Source: Methylomonas sp. AM2-LC
GTDB taxonomy: Bacteria > Pseudomonadota > Gammaproteobacteria > Methylococcales > Methylomonadaceae
Assembly (NCBI RefSeq): GCF_039904985.1
Contig: NZ_CP157005.1
Coordinates: 4,907,666 to 4,971,665 of the forward strand
Length of the DNA stretch: 64,000 nt
Reading direction: 5' to 3'
Position numbers and translations under genes: made by a program. How positions within the stretch are numbered: the stretch's first letter is position 1; each line of letters begins with the position of its first letter. The notes under the pieces were generated by a model. It had not been told where the DNA came from. It worked only from the letters and a program-made list of their open reading frames with translations, and made no database searches. Shown here in pieces: positions 17,169 to 26,658 of this stretch.

Positions 17169-18566
17169 TTAGTCTTGCATGGGAATTAATTTGGTCTCTA
17201 CGATCTCTAATCGTTCATGCATTTCCCTTGAATTTACACGTCTTAGAACATCGCTTAAAAGACTATCGATAGCAGCAAAGAAGGGTCGTTGTTCACTTTC
17301 TTCGCATAAGCAAGCTGTTTTCAATTCGTTTAGCAAGGAAAACACATCGTAATCTTCAGGGTGGAAACTGCACCGATCCATTAGCTCCTCCAACAGGCAG
17401 CCAAAAGCTCTTACTTCCATCCGCTGGAGCCCATTGGCTATACCACTAGAGTCTGTGGTGTAAAATGAGGCTGCGCCAAAATCGCCAATCAGCGCCCTGC
17501 CCTGATCGCAGTGCAGAATATTATGGCCGTAGAGATCCCCATGCATGATGCCTAGGTTATGCAAGTGCCGCGCGACTGAAGAAATGTTTCGTGCTATCAG
17601 TAGTAGCGTCGGTAAATCAAAGCAGGTATCCAAGGGGTAAATATCTCTAGTACAAGAATCTAAACTAGGCGGTCCAGCCAAATTTTTAAATTCTGATTCG
17701 ATCAATTCCATCACCAAACCGCTGGTTCCTGAGGGGTGGTCGCTCACTTTTCCAATAACATTAATTAGATTCGGATGTTTTCCAGCACTAATAGAGGCAG
17801 CCATTTCACAATAGGGCAGGCCATCGCTAGTCACCGCACCTTTAAATAACTTAACTGCAACGGGGTAATGATCTTGGTGGTAATAACGATAGTTTGCACG
17901 ATAAATGGTGCCAGACGCTCCTTCACCTAATATATTTTCAAGTTCTAGAGTGTTCCAACCAATATCGTCGATTGAAGTTGCTGTTAAGGCTCTGCTTTCC
18001 AATGCTGCACCCAATGGATTTCCAGAATAAGCCAGCCATGATAATCGAGGTAGAGAAAATAACCAGGTGGGTAATTCGGTGAGTTGATTTGCTGCGATGC
18101 GCAGTAATTCAAGACGTTTACAATTAGCCAATGACTCTGGTAATGTCTGAAGTTTATTACCTGCCAGCATCAGTTTTTGCAATTGGTTACGGTGTCCAAT
18201 TTCGGCAGGCAGTTCTTCTATCTCGTTATCTGTCAGGATTAACCAGCGTAGTTTTTTAGGTAGTGCCTTGGCCGATACCTTACAAATGCGGTTGGCTTTG
18301 AAGCCAACCATACTCAATTCTGGACAGCGACCCAATACTTCAGGTAACTCTGTAAACTCGTTGTTAGAGCAAAAGATGACGCGCAGTTTGCTAAGTTTAG
18401 CAATGTCCTCAGGTAGGTTTGAAAGAGAGTTGCCAGATAGATCGAGAATTTCCAGTGTAGCTGCTAGATCGAAAATCTCTTCTGGAAAACTTTTCAAGCC
18501 ACAGCATAGAGTAAGACGCTGAATGCCGGCTAGCTGACCGGAGCGAAGCTGGTCGATTGTTTGCAT
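17169..18566 (-). CDS. Leucine-rich-repeat protein kinase
   Basis: A 465-residue cytoplasmic protein. Residues 15-185 contain seven or eight leucine-rich repeats of about 23 residues (LEILDLSGNSLSNLPEDI, LRWLILTDNEIEELPAEI). Residues 207-440 form a Hanks-type kinase domain: Gly loop LGEGASGTIYRA, Lys239 in AVKLFKG, catalytic loop HGDLYGHN with Asp344, and GDFG at 361-364. All residues needed for catalysis are present, so it should be an active Ser/Thr kinase. There is no signal peptide or membrane helix. It is a single gene between two surface-protein/secreted-enzyme pairs. Target and trigger are unknown; the FHA protein at 3305-4996 is a possible reader of Thr phosphorylation in the same cell. 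Confidence 0.88.
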   Translation of the reverse strand: MQTIDQLRSGQLAGIQRLTLCCGLKSFPEEIFDLAATLEILDLSGNSLSNLPEDIAKLSKLRVIFCSNNEFTELPEVLGRCPELSMVGFKANRICKVSAKALPKKLRWLILTDNEIEELPAEIGHRNQLQKLMLAGNKLQTLPESLANCKRLELLRIAANQLTELPTWLFSLPRLSWLAYSGNPLGAALESRALTATSIDDIGWNTLELENILGEGASGTIYRANYRYYHQDHYPVAVKLFKGAVTSDGLPYCEMAASISAGKHPNLINVIGKVSDHPSGTSGLVMELIESEFKNLAGPPSLDSCTRDIYPLDTCFDLPTLLLIARNISSVARHLHNLGIMHGDLYGHNILHCDQGRALIGDFGAASFYTTDSSGIANGLQRMEVRAFGCLLEELMDRCSFHPEDYDVFSLLNELKTACLCEESEQRPFFAAIDSLLSDVLRRVNSREMHERLEIVETKLIPMQD

Positions 18567-18724
18567 GATATAGGCTTACGAAAATGGTTTGTATCAATGT
18601 ATCTAAGCTTACATCAATAATAACAGCAGAAGCAAATAAGGAATGGACACTATTCTGATTATAGTGTTTGCATACTTTCGCTGAAAAATAGCCTTGCAAA
18701 CTTAATCACTTTACTTGGCAGATT

Positions 18725-18764
18725 AAAAACGGGCAGCAACCCAATTAATTGATGTTGCCGCCCG
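18725..18764 (-). terminator. Rho-independent terminator
   Basis: On the minus strand an 11-bp GC-rich stem (CGGGCGGCAAC with GTTGCTGCCCG, one G-U pair) has a 13-base loop and is followed by TTTTT. It lies 25 bases after the stop of the alkaline-phosphatase-like gene. Confidence 0.85.
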
Positions 18765-18788
18765 CGATTGCCGACCAAATGGACGGAA

Positions 18789-20942
18789 TTAAGGACAGTT
18801 AGCGTTCGCTATCAAATTGTTGGCTTGATTAACCAATGAAGTTGCAACTGTTGAATCGACAGGTATTCCGAAGAATTCTGCGTTTTCCAATGCGGAAATC
18901 ATCTGAGAAGCCAGATTGTTACGGGTTTGTACCCAAGTACTGATTTTTGCTTCACAACTGCTATAAGTTGTATCGCTGGCGTCGTGGCCTTTTAGTGCCA
19001 CTGTTGATGCCGCTAGAGTTTTTAGGCCCAGACTACCAACGGGTGCATTGATTTGTTTATAGGCTTGCGCAAGCTGAGTAAACGCATTACGGTTTGTAGA
19101 CGCTAAAGATGAAGGTAAAACACTATCATTCAGGATTTCTATCATTACTCGACCATCGTGCTGATATGTATCAGTCAAACCTACCAAGTTAAGTAGTGTA
19201 GGACGGATGTCGGTATGGTCGGTCCAGGTTGTAGTGTCACGCACACCGTTGCTAATATTTACGCCCGGACCTACCAAGCCTAGCCAAGTAGTGGTTATCT
19301 CTGGTTGGTAGCCACCGTGGTTGTAGGCAAATCCAGATTGAATATTGACGCAATCTGTATAGTTGCTTTCGGTACAAACTGCTGTACCTGAGGCAGACGC
19401 GAAATAATCACCTTTCAGGAAAGTTACAAAGTTAGGCGTTCTAGCACTATCCGAGGTAATCATGTGGATCATGCTCATTCCAGCTTGGTCAGCAATATAA
19501 TCAACCATATTCTCTGTAATACCCTTGTAAGGGTTATACGTTGTTAGGTCAGCTACATCGCGTTCCAATTGGCGTGTGGATGCGGCGTTTTGTGCAGGAT
19601 TGTTTGTAAGATAGAAAGTAGGAGCCAAATCACTGTGAACCGAGAATGGGGTGGTATTGCCTTTTTCGGTGTTGAGCAAACGGCTTAAATTGACATTGAC
19701 TTCGCCTACAGTGGCTACATTACGGGTTGTCGCACTGTTTGGAGTGTGGTTATACACGCAAGGTGTAGTTATACCGTCACAACCTGCTGGGCTTGGGGTA
19801 AGAGTTTCGGCAACATGATCCTGCTCATCGGTTGTTACGATAAACAAGGTATTGCTTGCATCAATACCGTCTGCTGCCAATCGGGAAAAAAACTTACCGA
19901 ATGCAGTGTCATTGGTTTTTAGAGCCGCAACATAGCCAGCTTCTCCAGTGCCGTAAGCACAGGTTGCCGTTGAGCTGATCACGTTACAAGGAGCGCTGCC
20001 AGCTACATGATTGTCATGCGCATCGGAAATGTAAGAATAAACCACAGGAATGCCGCTTTCCAGCATTTTGGCAACGTAGCCCAAAGTATTTGAAGCGCTC
20101 ATACCGTCGAAACCAGGAAAACCGTTGTTACCCTTACCATCATTGATAGCAACACCGTCCAAATTCAGTAACGGTGAGGAAGGCGAAATGGTTGCAGCAA
20201 CATATTTATGACCAAACAACGCTTTATAACCAGCATAACCATCCATTTCGGAACGCAGTTTGTCGGCTTTTGCATTAGTATTGTTACATAAAGCACTGTT
20301 GAATCCGCAGTGAACACCGATACCTACAAAGTCAGCTTGTGCTAATGCACTATTACTGGCTGCCTCAATGGCTTCTGGCGATGTGGCACCAAATACGGTG
20401 GTAATATCCGAAGTGGTGTTTTCCAAAATGGTATTGGCAACCGATACTTGACCTACATCACAGCCAGCGCGGGTAAAAGGTACCCAAGGAGCTGGAGCAA
20501 CTTTGCCGTTTTGGCCGACCATGATGGGCGAACTATTTGGTTCTGCACTCGGGTCTGTCCAGTAAGAAAATGAGCTTGAAAACCCAATTGAGCCGTTGGT
20601 TTTGAAATAGCCGTAAGAGTTTGAAATCGGTTGGCCGTGTTTGTCACCATAGATGCCGGTCAAACTGGTGATAATGTTGTTAGCAGTATGAGAAATCAAT
20701 GGTGTATGGTGGTTGGCCAGCAAAGTCCCTTGATTTTGCAGAAAGTTCAATAAATTCGGCATTTGTTCCAGATCGGAAGGAATATTGGGTCTGTCACGTT
20801 CCAGATGTACGTTATCAAATTGGATATAGACGACGTGTTTAACGTTACCGCCCAAATTACAGGCTGCGTTAGCATGCGATGTGATTATGCTTAAAACAGC
20901 GGAAGCGATTGCGGCTTTGAGAATAGAACTATATTTGTTCAT
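18789..20942 (-). CDS. Secreted alkaline-phosphatase-superfamily enzyme
   Basis: A 717-residue protein with a signal peptide (MNKYSSILKAAIASAVLSIITSHANA). The start at 20942 is chosen because GGAG lies 10 bases before it; an in-frame start at 20972 has no such site. The superfamily fold is visible in VVYIQFDNVH, in HTPLISHTANNIITSLTGIYGDKHG (the likely Thr/Ser nucleophile and metal region), in LFIVTTDEQDHVAE and in NHGGYQPEI (metal ligands). No C-x-P-x-R motif exists, so it is not a formylglycine sulfatase; phosphatase, phosphodiesterase or phosphoglycerate-mutase-like activity is possible. It follows a VPVPGA surface-protein gene by 22 bases. A strong terminator follows. Confidence 0.75.
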   Translation of the reverse strand: MNKYSSILKAAIASAVLSIITSHANAACNLGGNVKHVVYIQFDNVHLERDRPNIPSDLEQMPNLLNFLQNQGTLLANHHTPLISHTANNIITSLTGIYGDKHGQPISNSYGYFKTNGSIGFSSSFSYWTDPSAEPNSSPIMVGQNGKVAPAPWVPFTRAGCDVGQVSVANTILENTTSDITTVFGATSPEAIEAASNSALAQADFVGIGVHCGFNSALCNNTNAKADKLRSEMDGYAGYKALFGHKYVAATISPSSPLLNLDGVAINDGKGNNGFPGFDGMSASNTLGYVAKMLESGIPVVYSYISDAHDNHVAGSAPCNVISSTATCAYGTGEAGYVAALKTNDTAFGKFFSRLAADGIDASNTLFIVTTDEQDHVAETLTPSPAGCDGITTPCVYNHTPNSATTRNVATVGEVNVNLSRLLNTEKGNTTPFSVHSDLAPTFYLTNNPAQNAASTRQLERDVADLTTYNPYKGITENMVDYIADQAGMSMIHMITSDSARTPNFVTFLKGDYFASASGTAVCTESNYTDCVNIQSGFAYNHGGYQPEITTTWLGLVGPGVNISNGVRDTTTWTDHTDIRPTLLNLVGLTDTYQHDGRVMIEILNDSVLPSSLASTNRNAFTQLAQAYKQINAPVGSLGLKTLAASTVALKGHDASDTTYSSCEAKISTWVQTRNNLASQMISALENAEFFGIPVDSTVATSLVNQANNLIANANCP

Positions 20943-20964
20943 GCAAAGTATCTCCAAAAAGGAA

Positions 20965-21579
20965 TTAGGCACGGGTAAGTGTGTTCTTGCGGCTGCTAAA
21001 GCTCAGAAAGAAAGCCAGTGCAGAGCTAAATAACAGAGCTGCACCAGGAACTGGAACAGCCCTAGTCAGCGTAAAAGATGTTGGATCCAAAGCAATTTGT
21101 GAAACATCGGTTTGCAATGCAGTGAGAATAACTTTACCTTGCGTCCAATCTGTATTGCTGGCTAATGCGGTCAGATCAGTCGTGCTTAATGTATACGACC
21201 AAGAAACATCGTTTGATGCGGAATTGGCTGCGCAAGTTGCATCGCAAGTGGCAACGGCAATACCATCGATAAACAGATTTACCGGCGCAGTGCTGCTACC
21301 AATTATATTACTACCAAAGTTTCCGCTAAATGTACCAGCGCTAATCATTTGATTGCTGGTTAGGTTTAAGTCGTATTCGCCAATTGTCACCAACGAGAAA
21401 GGCGCGCTGGTAGGTGCATTGAAATAACTCAAGCCATCGGTCGATTGGTTGCTAGAACTTAAAAGGGTATTAATGTTACCGCTAATGATGGACGCTTGTG
21501 TCACACCCGAGAGCAGTAGCAATGAGAAGCCTATAACGGTTCGCTTCATTGAAGCACGTGGTCTTTGAAACTGTTGCAT
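20965..21579 (-). CDS. VPVPGA-type PEP-CTERM surface protein
   Basis: A 204-residue secreted protein. It has an extended basic N-region, a hydrophobic signal core (TVIGFSLLLLSGVTQAS), a beta-rich middle with one cysteine pair (TCDATCA), and the C-terminal signal VPVPGAALLFSSALAFFLSF plus basic tail SSRK. The start at 21579 is supported by GGAG 8 bases upstream; the inner Met at 21549 has no site. It heads a two-gene transcript with the alkaline-phosphatase-like enzyme. Its layout mirrors the surface-protein/sulfatase pair at 14.3-16.8 kb. Confidence 0.75.
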   Translation of the reverse strand: MQQFQRPRASMKRTVIGFSLLLLSGVTQASIISGNINTLLSSSNQSTDGLSYFNAPTSAPFSLVTIGEYDLNLTSNQMISAGTFSGNFGSNIIGSSTAPVNLFIDGIAVATCDATCAANSASNDVSWSYTLSTTDLTALASNTDWTQGKVILTALQTDVSQIALDPTSFTLTRAVPVPGAALLFSSALAFFLSFSSRKNTLTRA

Positions 21580-22173
21580 TGCAAATCTCCGTTTTTTAAT
21601 TCTAATATCGAAAAAATGCGCACTTGTTTTGTATCACAAAAACGTGCGAGAGCATGAGGGGCTAGCGGTAAGGCAACAGAAACCAGTCTCTATTCAGTGC
21701 AGTGCCGCCTATTGGTTTATTCCCCAAAGTCAAGGCCGGATTTTCAATCGCAAAACAGATCGTGCGTAGTAAGCCTTAATAAAATGTGACGTAAGGCACA
21801 GTTAAAATAGCTGAAATTTGTTACAGATTTCGCTCGGAGAGGTTACAGGGCCGTTAAAACTGTATTTTTGATTTGGAATCCGTTCTTGTTAAGAACAAAA
21901 AATAGCACTCATCCCTGCGGATAGACTGGGTGGTTTACGAATAACCAAGGAATTAAATATCAATTTCGTTGAAATGACGGCCTCATAAATATTAGATAAA
22001 AATCCTTTTTTACAGCGATAATAGTATGAAGAGCTGTCTACCTAGGGTAATATTGTAAAATTTAACCCTAATATTTTGGCTAAGGAATAAATGAAAAAAA
22101 TATTTAAAAATCGTTGATCGCCTGTGTGGTGTTCTCGATTACTTTATCCGATTAAGACGACTAACTTCCTAAT
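21580..22173. other. Non-coding stretch
   Basis: About 590 bases between divergent genes. An imperfect hairpin lies at 21618-21649 (CGCAC...GTGCG around a T/A-rich stem). A short signal-like start (ATG-AAA-AAA-ATA at 22091) ends after 8 codons and is not a gene. No RNA gene or repeat is recognised. Confidence 0.4.
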
Positions 22174-22881
22174 ATGAAATTCAACGATACAGGTACCCTA
22201 ATAAATTGGCAATTAGATGATATTAATATCGTCGAGCCACTGCATGGCAAAGAAGATGGTGGCTCACGTGGCGGTGTCTATCTTTGTATACCCAATTTTG
22301 AGGCGTTAACTCCACCCTTTAGTATTAAACACGGTGAATATAGGATAACTGCTTGCGATAATAAGCTGCCACACCAAAAAAGCCTTTCAGCGTCTGCAGA
22401 AAATAACTGGGGAAGTGTTGATGTTATTACCGATTGGGAAGAAATTGAAGAACTAAATAGCAAAATACTTAAAGTAACTACAACCATTCGTGCTAAATCA
22501 GAGGTGGCATTGGTTCGTCCAGGATTTCATCCCTATTTTTCGATTACGGAAAATAGTTTTATTGATATTGGTACACAGCGGATAGATGTAGCAACATTGC
22601 CTCATGATAGCATGCAAAGTTATAGCGCCACCTCTTTATCGGAAGCAGCCAAACTCACAACAGCTCTTTATACCGTAACCGTAAATTGCGATATTTCACC
22701 AATCTCTGAAAATCTCTGTATTGTATTTGGTGTATGGAGTGATAAAAAACATGAGTATATTTGCATAGAACCGGTTATTGGAAACCAACCCACTGATGAC
22801 GGTTTGCCGACGCCTTTAACACTGATTAGGGGTGAAGAACTGGTATTGGCGTTTACGATACAAGCGAATAGAGTAGATTAG
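22174..22881 (+). CDS. Aldose 1-epimerase-like (mutarotase-fold) protein
   Basis: A 235-residue protein of the galactose-mutarotase superfamily. Recognisable parts are an early GGSRGGVYLCIPNF segment, the central RPGFHPYF motif (catalytic-His region of the family) and a late EPVIGNQPTDDG segment. It has no signal peptide. It is shorter than canonical GalM (about 340) and nearer to hexose-6-phosphate-epimerase-like members. It converges with glycogen phosphorylase, so a role in hexose handling is plausible, but the substrate is not shown by the sequence. Confidence 0.65.
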   Translation: MKFNDTGTLINWQLDDINIVEPLHGKEDGGSRGGVYLCIPNFEALTPPFSIKHGEYRITACDNKLPHQKSLSASAENNWGSVDVITDWEEIEELNSKILKVTTTIRAKSEVALVRPGFHPYFSITENSFIDIGTQRIDVATLPHDSMQSYSATSLSEAAKLTTALYTVTVNCDISPISENLCIVFGVWSDKKHEYICIEPVIGNQPTDDGLPTPLTLIRGEELVLAFTIQANRVD

Positions 22882-22967
22882 TTAACCAGTCATGATGGCA
22901 CTGGGTAAGTTTGTTTAGTCCAGATGGTTGTTTAGATTGGGCAACTAATGATCAGTTTTGATAAAAA

Positions 22968-25469
22968 CTAAACACGATGGGATTTTTGGCTCATGCTGAT
23001 AGGAGCTGTTTTCCAAATGTCTTCGCAATATTCTCTGATAGCCCGATCTGAAGAAAATTTTCCCATCCTTGCTACATTAAGGATAGACATGCGACTCCAG
23101 TCTTCACAGTCGGTAAACTTCAAATTAACATTTTGCTGACAGGAAGCATAGCTGACAAAATCAGCACAGATTAAGTAGGGATCGTGATTCCAGATATTAT
23201 TCAGAAATGGGGCAAACAAATCCTTATCGCCATGCGAAAACAGACCCGACGACAATAGATAAAGTGCTTCACGAAGAGAGGGTGTCTGTTCGATAAGATC
23301 TCTACTTCGGTAACCATTTGCTAGTAAAGCCTGCACTTGATCAACACTGAGACCAAACAGAAAAAAGTTTTCAGCGCCAACAGCTTCTCTAATCTCCACA
23401 TTAGCTCCGTCGAGTGTGCCAATAGTGAGTGCGCCATTCATGGCAAACTTCATATTACCAGTGCCAGAGGCTTCCATGCCTGCAGTTGATATTTGCTCAG
23501 ACAGATCCGCAGCAGGATATAGTCGCTGTCCCAATTTAACATTCATATTTGGCACAAATACTACTTTAAGTCGCTCATTTATCTGTGGATCTCGATTAAT
23601 CACTTCCGCGACTGAATTGATTAATTTAATGATCAACTTGGCCATATGATAGCTTGGCGCAGCTTTACCGCTAAAGATAAATGTACGCGGAGCCATTTCC
23701 ATGTGTGGATTTTGCTTGAGCTGATTATAGAGATTAATAATCTGCAGCACGTTAAGGTGTTGACGCTTGTATTCGTGGATGCGTTTTGCTTGTACATCAA
23801 AAAGACTATCGGGATCGACTGCAATTCCGGTAATTTGTAAAATATAATCTGATAGATTGGCTTTGGCTGCTCGTTTGACTTTTCGCCAGCTCAAGCGAAA
23901 GCTGGCATCGTCAGAGTGAGGCTCCAAGTTGCGTAATTGCTCCAGATCCCGCAGCCAGCCAGGACCTATGCTTGAATTAATTAAATGCGTGAGAGAGGGG
24001 TTGGCCAAGGCAATAAAGCGACGCGGGGTAACACCATTGGTTTTGTTGTTGAACTTTTCTGGCCATACTTTATAAAAGTCCTGAAGCACTGTTTTTTTCA
24101 ACAGGTCTGTGTGTAATGCAGCAACACCGTTGATTGCAAAACTGCCAACACAAGCCAGATTAGCCATGCGAACGCGTTTTTCACCTGTTTCATCAATTAG
24201 AGAAATACGGCTCAGACGTTCATTGTCATCCTGGAAATGCCAACGCATTTCATCCATAAATCGTGCATTGATGTTGTAAATAATATCTAGGTGCCTAGGC
24301 AAAATGCGTTGAAATAACGGTAATGACCAAGTTTCTAAAGCTTCGGGCAGTAAAGTATGATTTGTATAAGCAAATGTGCGTCTAGTTAAGCTCCAGGCTG
24401 ACTCCCAATCGACTTGGTGTTCGTCCACCAATAGCCGCATTAGCTCTGGTATGGCAATAGCAGGATGAGTATCGTTAAGTTGTGCAACAAATTTATTTGC
24501 AAAGTCGGTAATTTTCCCTTGTTCGCGCAAAGTCATCTGAATCATGTCTTGCAATGAACAGGAAACGAAAAAATATTGCTGCCTAAGACGAAGCTCTTTG
24601 CCGATCTCTGGTTCATCGTTAGGATAGAGTACTTTGCTAATATTTTCAGCGACGACATTGTCGCTAACTGCCCGCTGGTAGTCGCCCTGGCTAAATGCAA
24701 GCAGATCGAAAGGCTCTCGCGCTTCGGATTTCCAGAGTCTAAGCAGGTTTGCATTGGAAACACCATAACCCAGAATAGGCGTATCGTAAGCTAGACCATA
24801 AATACAAGTTGAAGGATTCCAGCGAACTTGTGATTGATTTGTCTCATCGGTGTTGGATTCGAGATAGCCATCCATTTTGACAGGATAGCGGATTTGTCGA
24901 TTTGGGAGTTCCCAGGGATTGCCATTACGTAGCCAAGCATCTGCAATTTCAATTTGCCAGCCATCACGAATTTCCTGATCGAAGATGCCATATTCGTAAC
25001 GGATACCATAACCTATAGCAGGAATCTCAAGAGTCGCTAGTGAATCCATGTAGCAAGCAGCTAAACGTCCTAGCCCACCATTACCCAAACCTGGTTCCAA
25101 TTCGGATTCTAAGATGATATCCAAATCCAACCCAAGATTTAGCAGTGCCTCTCGAGTATGATCCATGGTATTTCCCCAGGCATCCAAATTAAGAATGTTG
25201 TTACCTAAATGGGGCCCCAATAAAAACTCTGCTGATAAGTAAGCCACGGTTCTAGCATTTGATTGCCGATAACGCTCGGTTGACGAGACAAATCTAGCCA
25301 ATAGCCGATCACGAATAGTGTAGGCCAAGGCGGTATAATGATCTACAGGTGAGGCATCCTCAAGGGTTCTGCCAACCACATAAAATAGATTGTCTAAGAA
25401 GGAACGTTGGATTGCATCTACAGATCGTGCGATACGAATGCTCAGTGCTTGTTCTGCGTTATCAAACAT
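22968..25469 (-). CDS. glgP: Glycogen phosphorylase
   Basis: An 833-residue GT35 enzyme that releases glucose-1-phosphate from alpha-1,4-glucan. The family blocks run in order: AYLSAEFLLGPHLGNN, LEPGLGNGGLGRLAACYMDS, YGIRYEYGIFDQ, the FAQLNDTHPAIAIPELMR segment, KTNGVTPRRF, RIHEYKRQHLN and the PLP-binding block EASGTGNMKFAMNGALTIGT. The length is normal for the family (about 815-850). The product feeds phosphoglucomutase, encoded at 59224-60858. It is a single gene with the aldose-epimerase-like gene converging on it. Confidence 0.97.
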   Translation of the reverse strand: MFDNAEQALSIRIARSVDAIQRSFLDNLFYVVGRTLEDASPVDHYTALAYTIRDRLLARFVSSTERYRQSNARTVAYLSAEFLLGPHLGNNILNLDAWGNTMDHTREALLNLGLDLDIILESELEPGLGNGGLGRLAACYMDSLATLEIPAIGYGIRYEYGIFDQEIRDGWQIEIADAWLRNGNPWELPNRQIRYPVKMDGYLESNTDETNQSQVRWNPSTCIYGLAYDTPILGYGVSNANLLRLWKSEAREPFDLLAFSQGDYQRAVSDNVVAENISKVLYPNDEPEIGKELRLRQQYFFVSCSLQDMIQMTLREQGKITDFANKFVAQLNDTHPAIAIPELMRLLVDEHQVDWESAWSLTRRTFAYTNHTLLPEALETWSLPLFQRILPRHLDIIYNINARFMDEMRWHFQDDNERLSRISLIDETGEKRVRMANLACVGSFAINGVAALHTDLLKKTVLQDFYKVWPEKFNNKTNGVTPRRFIALANPSLTHLINSSIGPGWLRDLEQLRNLEPHSDDASFRLSWRKVKRAAKANLSDYILQITGIAVDPDSLFDVQAKRIHEYKRQHLNVLQIINLYNQLKQNPHMEMAPRTFIFSGKAAPSYHMAKLIIKLINSVAEVINRDPQINERLKVVFVPNMNVKLGQRLYPAADLSEQISTAGMEASGTGNMKFAMNGALTIGTLDGANVEIREAVGAENFFLFGLSVDQVQALLANGYRSRDLIEQTPSLREALYLLSSGLFSHGDKDLFAPFLNNIWNHDPYLICADFVSYASCQQNVNLKFTDCEDWSRMSILNVARMGKFSSDRAIREYCEDIWKTAPISMSQKSHRV

Positions 25470-25744
25470 AAATATTATCTCTTTGGATTGTTTTTTATGG
25501 AAAACCGTTAGATAACAAACTCAATTAAAAACAAAGCCTTATGTTTTTCTGCATATTTGTTTAAAAAATATCAGTCATCTGTTAGATTTGGTCTACACAG
25601 GGGTTAAAGCTAAAACTGTTTATCGTTCAGCATGTACAACCTATACCCTCGACATTAAAGTTTTATGACAGTACAACAGAACAAGATTTTTATATTGACT
25701 AAGCTAAACAGATCGATCCATTTCTGCCTTACATAACAGTTCAG

Positions 25745-26476
25745 TTATGCATCTTTTCCAAATATGCCACTCAACACAAACGTATAGCGCTCAGGCCGAA
25801 TATAGAAAGTCGAGCGATCACAGCATGCTCCTGTGGAAAAGTAAGAGCTTCGTTCCAATACTAACAGCGCTGCACCTCGTTTAACCCCCAATGTCTCGGC
25901 CAATACCTTGTTGGCTTGTTGGGCACGAATTCCTAAGTTTGCACGAGCAACTCTGAGTCCTGTAATCGATTCCAGGACTGCATACGCAGGGCGTTGCTCT
26001 TCTGCTTTCCAGTCGACTATTTCTAATTCAGCGGGCAGATAGCTATGACCTAATGCCACTGGTTCGTTATCCACTAAATGTAGTCTTTGTAGTACAAAGC
26101 AGTTCTCCGCTCCAACAAATACATCATGCAATGCTTTCGGCAAGCTTAGTAATTTGCCGTCAATAAACTGCATAGTTGGTTGCAAACCCTGCAATTTAAG
26201 AGCCTCATGGAAGCTTCGAAAGGTATCTAGTCCGTGCCTAATCTGTTTTCCGGCTATGTAAGTGCCCTTGCCCTGTTTTCGTTCAACAACACCTTCCTCG
26301 GTTAGTTTGGATAACGCGAGTCGCACAGTTACCCTGCTAACTGCATAACGAATTCCCAATTCGGTTTCTGAGGGTAATTTACCGGATGAATCGTAATAAC
26401 CTAATCTGATTTCTTCCCGCAATCGACTAGCTATCTGTTCATAAAGAGAGGTGATGCTTTCGCGAACCAGAGACAT
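25745..26476 (-). CDS. GntR-family regulator (HutC/PhnF type, UTRA domain)
   Basis: A 243-residue regulator. The N-terminal winged helix (8-75) has KLPSETELGIRYAVSRVTVRLALSKLTEEGVVERKQGKGTYI, the GntR signature. The C-terminal UTRA effector domain (about 95-240) includes LQRLHLVDNEPVALGHSYLP and the closing SSYFSTGACCDRSTFYIRPERY. The Met at 26476 is preferred to 26512, which would add a hydrophobic stretch unlike the family. It is divergent from the ABC importer genes with 182 bases between starts, the usual place of a local repressor. UTRA regulators often sense the imported compound or a breakdown product. Confidence 0.88.
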   Translation of the reverse strand: MSLVRESITSLYEQIASRLREEIRLGYYDSSGKLPSETELGIRYAVSRVTVRLALSKLTEEGVVERKQGKGTYIAGKQIRHGLDTFRSFHEALKLQGLQPTMQFIDGKLLSLPKALHDVFVGAENCFVLQRLHLVDNEPVALGHSYLPAELEIVDWKAEEQRPAYAVLESITGLRVARANLGIRAQQANKVLAETLGVKRGAALLVLERSSYFSTGACCDRSTFYIRPERYTFVLSGIFGKDA

Positions 26477-26596
26477 GGATGATTTTTCTACATAAATGAT
26501 AAGGCTTAGCAAATTTTAACACAGCAAAGCGGGTACAGATTTCACTGCGCCTATGCCAATGTTCGATAAACTTATCTGAATATGTTGTTTTGATAT

Positions 26597-26616
26597 ACTT
26601 GTATTAACTTGTATTA
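26597..26616. promoter_or_regulatory. Tandem decamer, candidate GntR operator
   Basis: Two perfect direct copies of ACTTGTATTA lie side by side in the divergent region between the GntR gene and the ABC operon. HutC/PhnF-type regulators commonly bind sites containing CTTGTAT half-sites, so this is a reasonable operator for the adjacent regulator. One half-turn spacing of 10 bp would place both copies on the same face of the helix. Confidence 0.45.
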
Positions 26617-26658
26617 TTAAAACAACTCAATATTTTGGCCGTTTTGATAATATCTGTG

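Noticed and set aside
22091..22117. Short signal-peptide-like start before the aldose-epimerase-like gene
   Set aside because: Stops after eight codons; no continuation in that frame.
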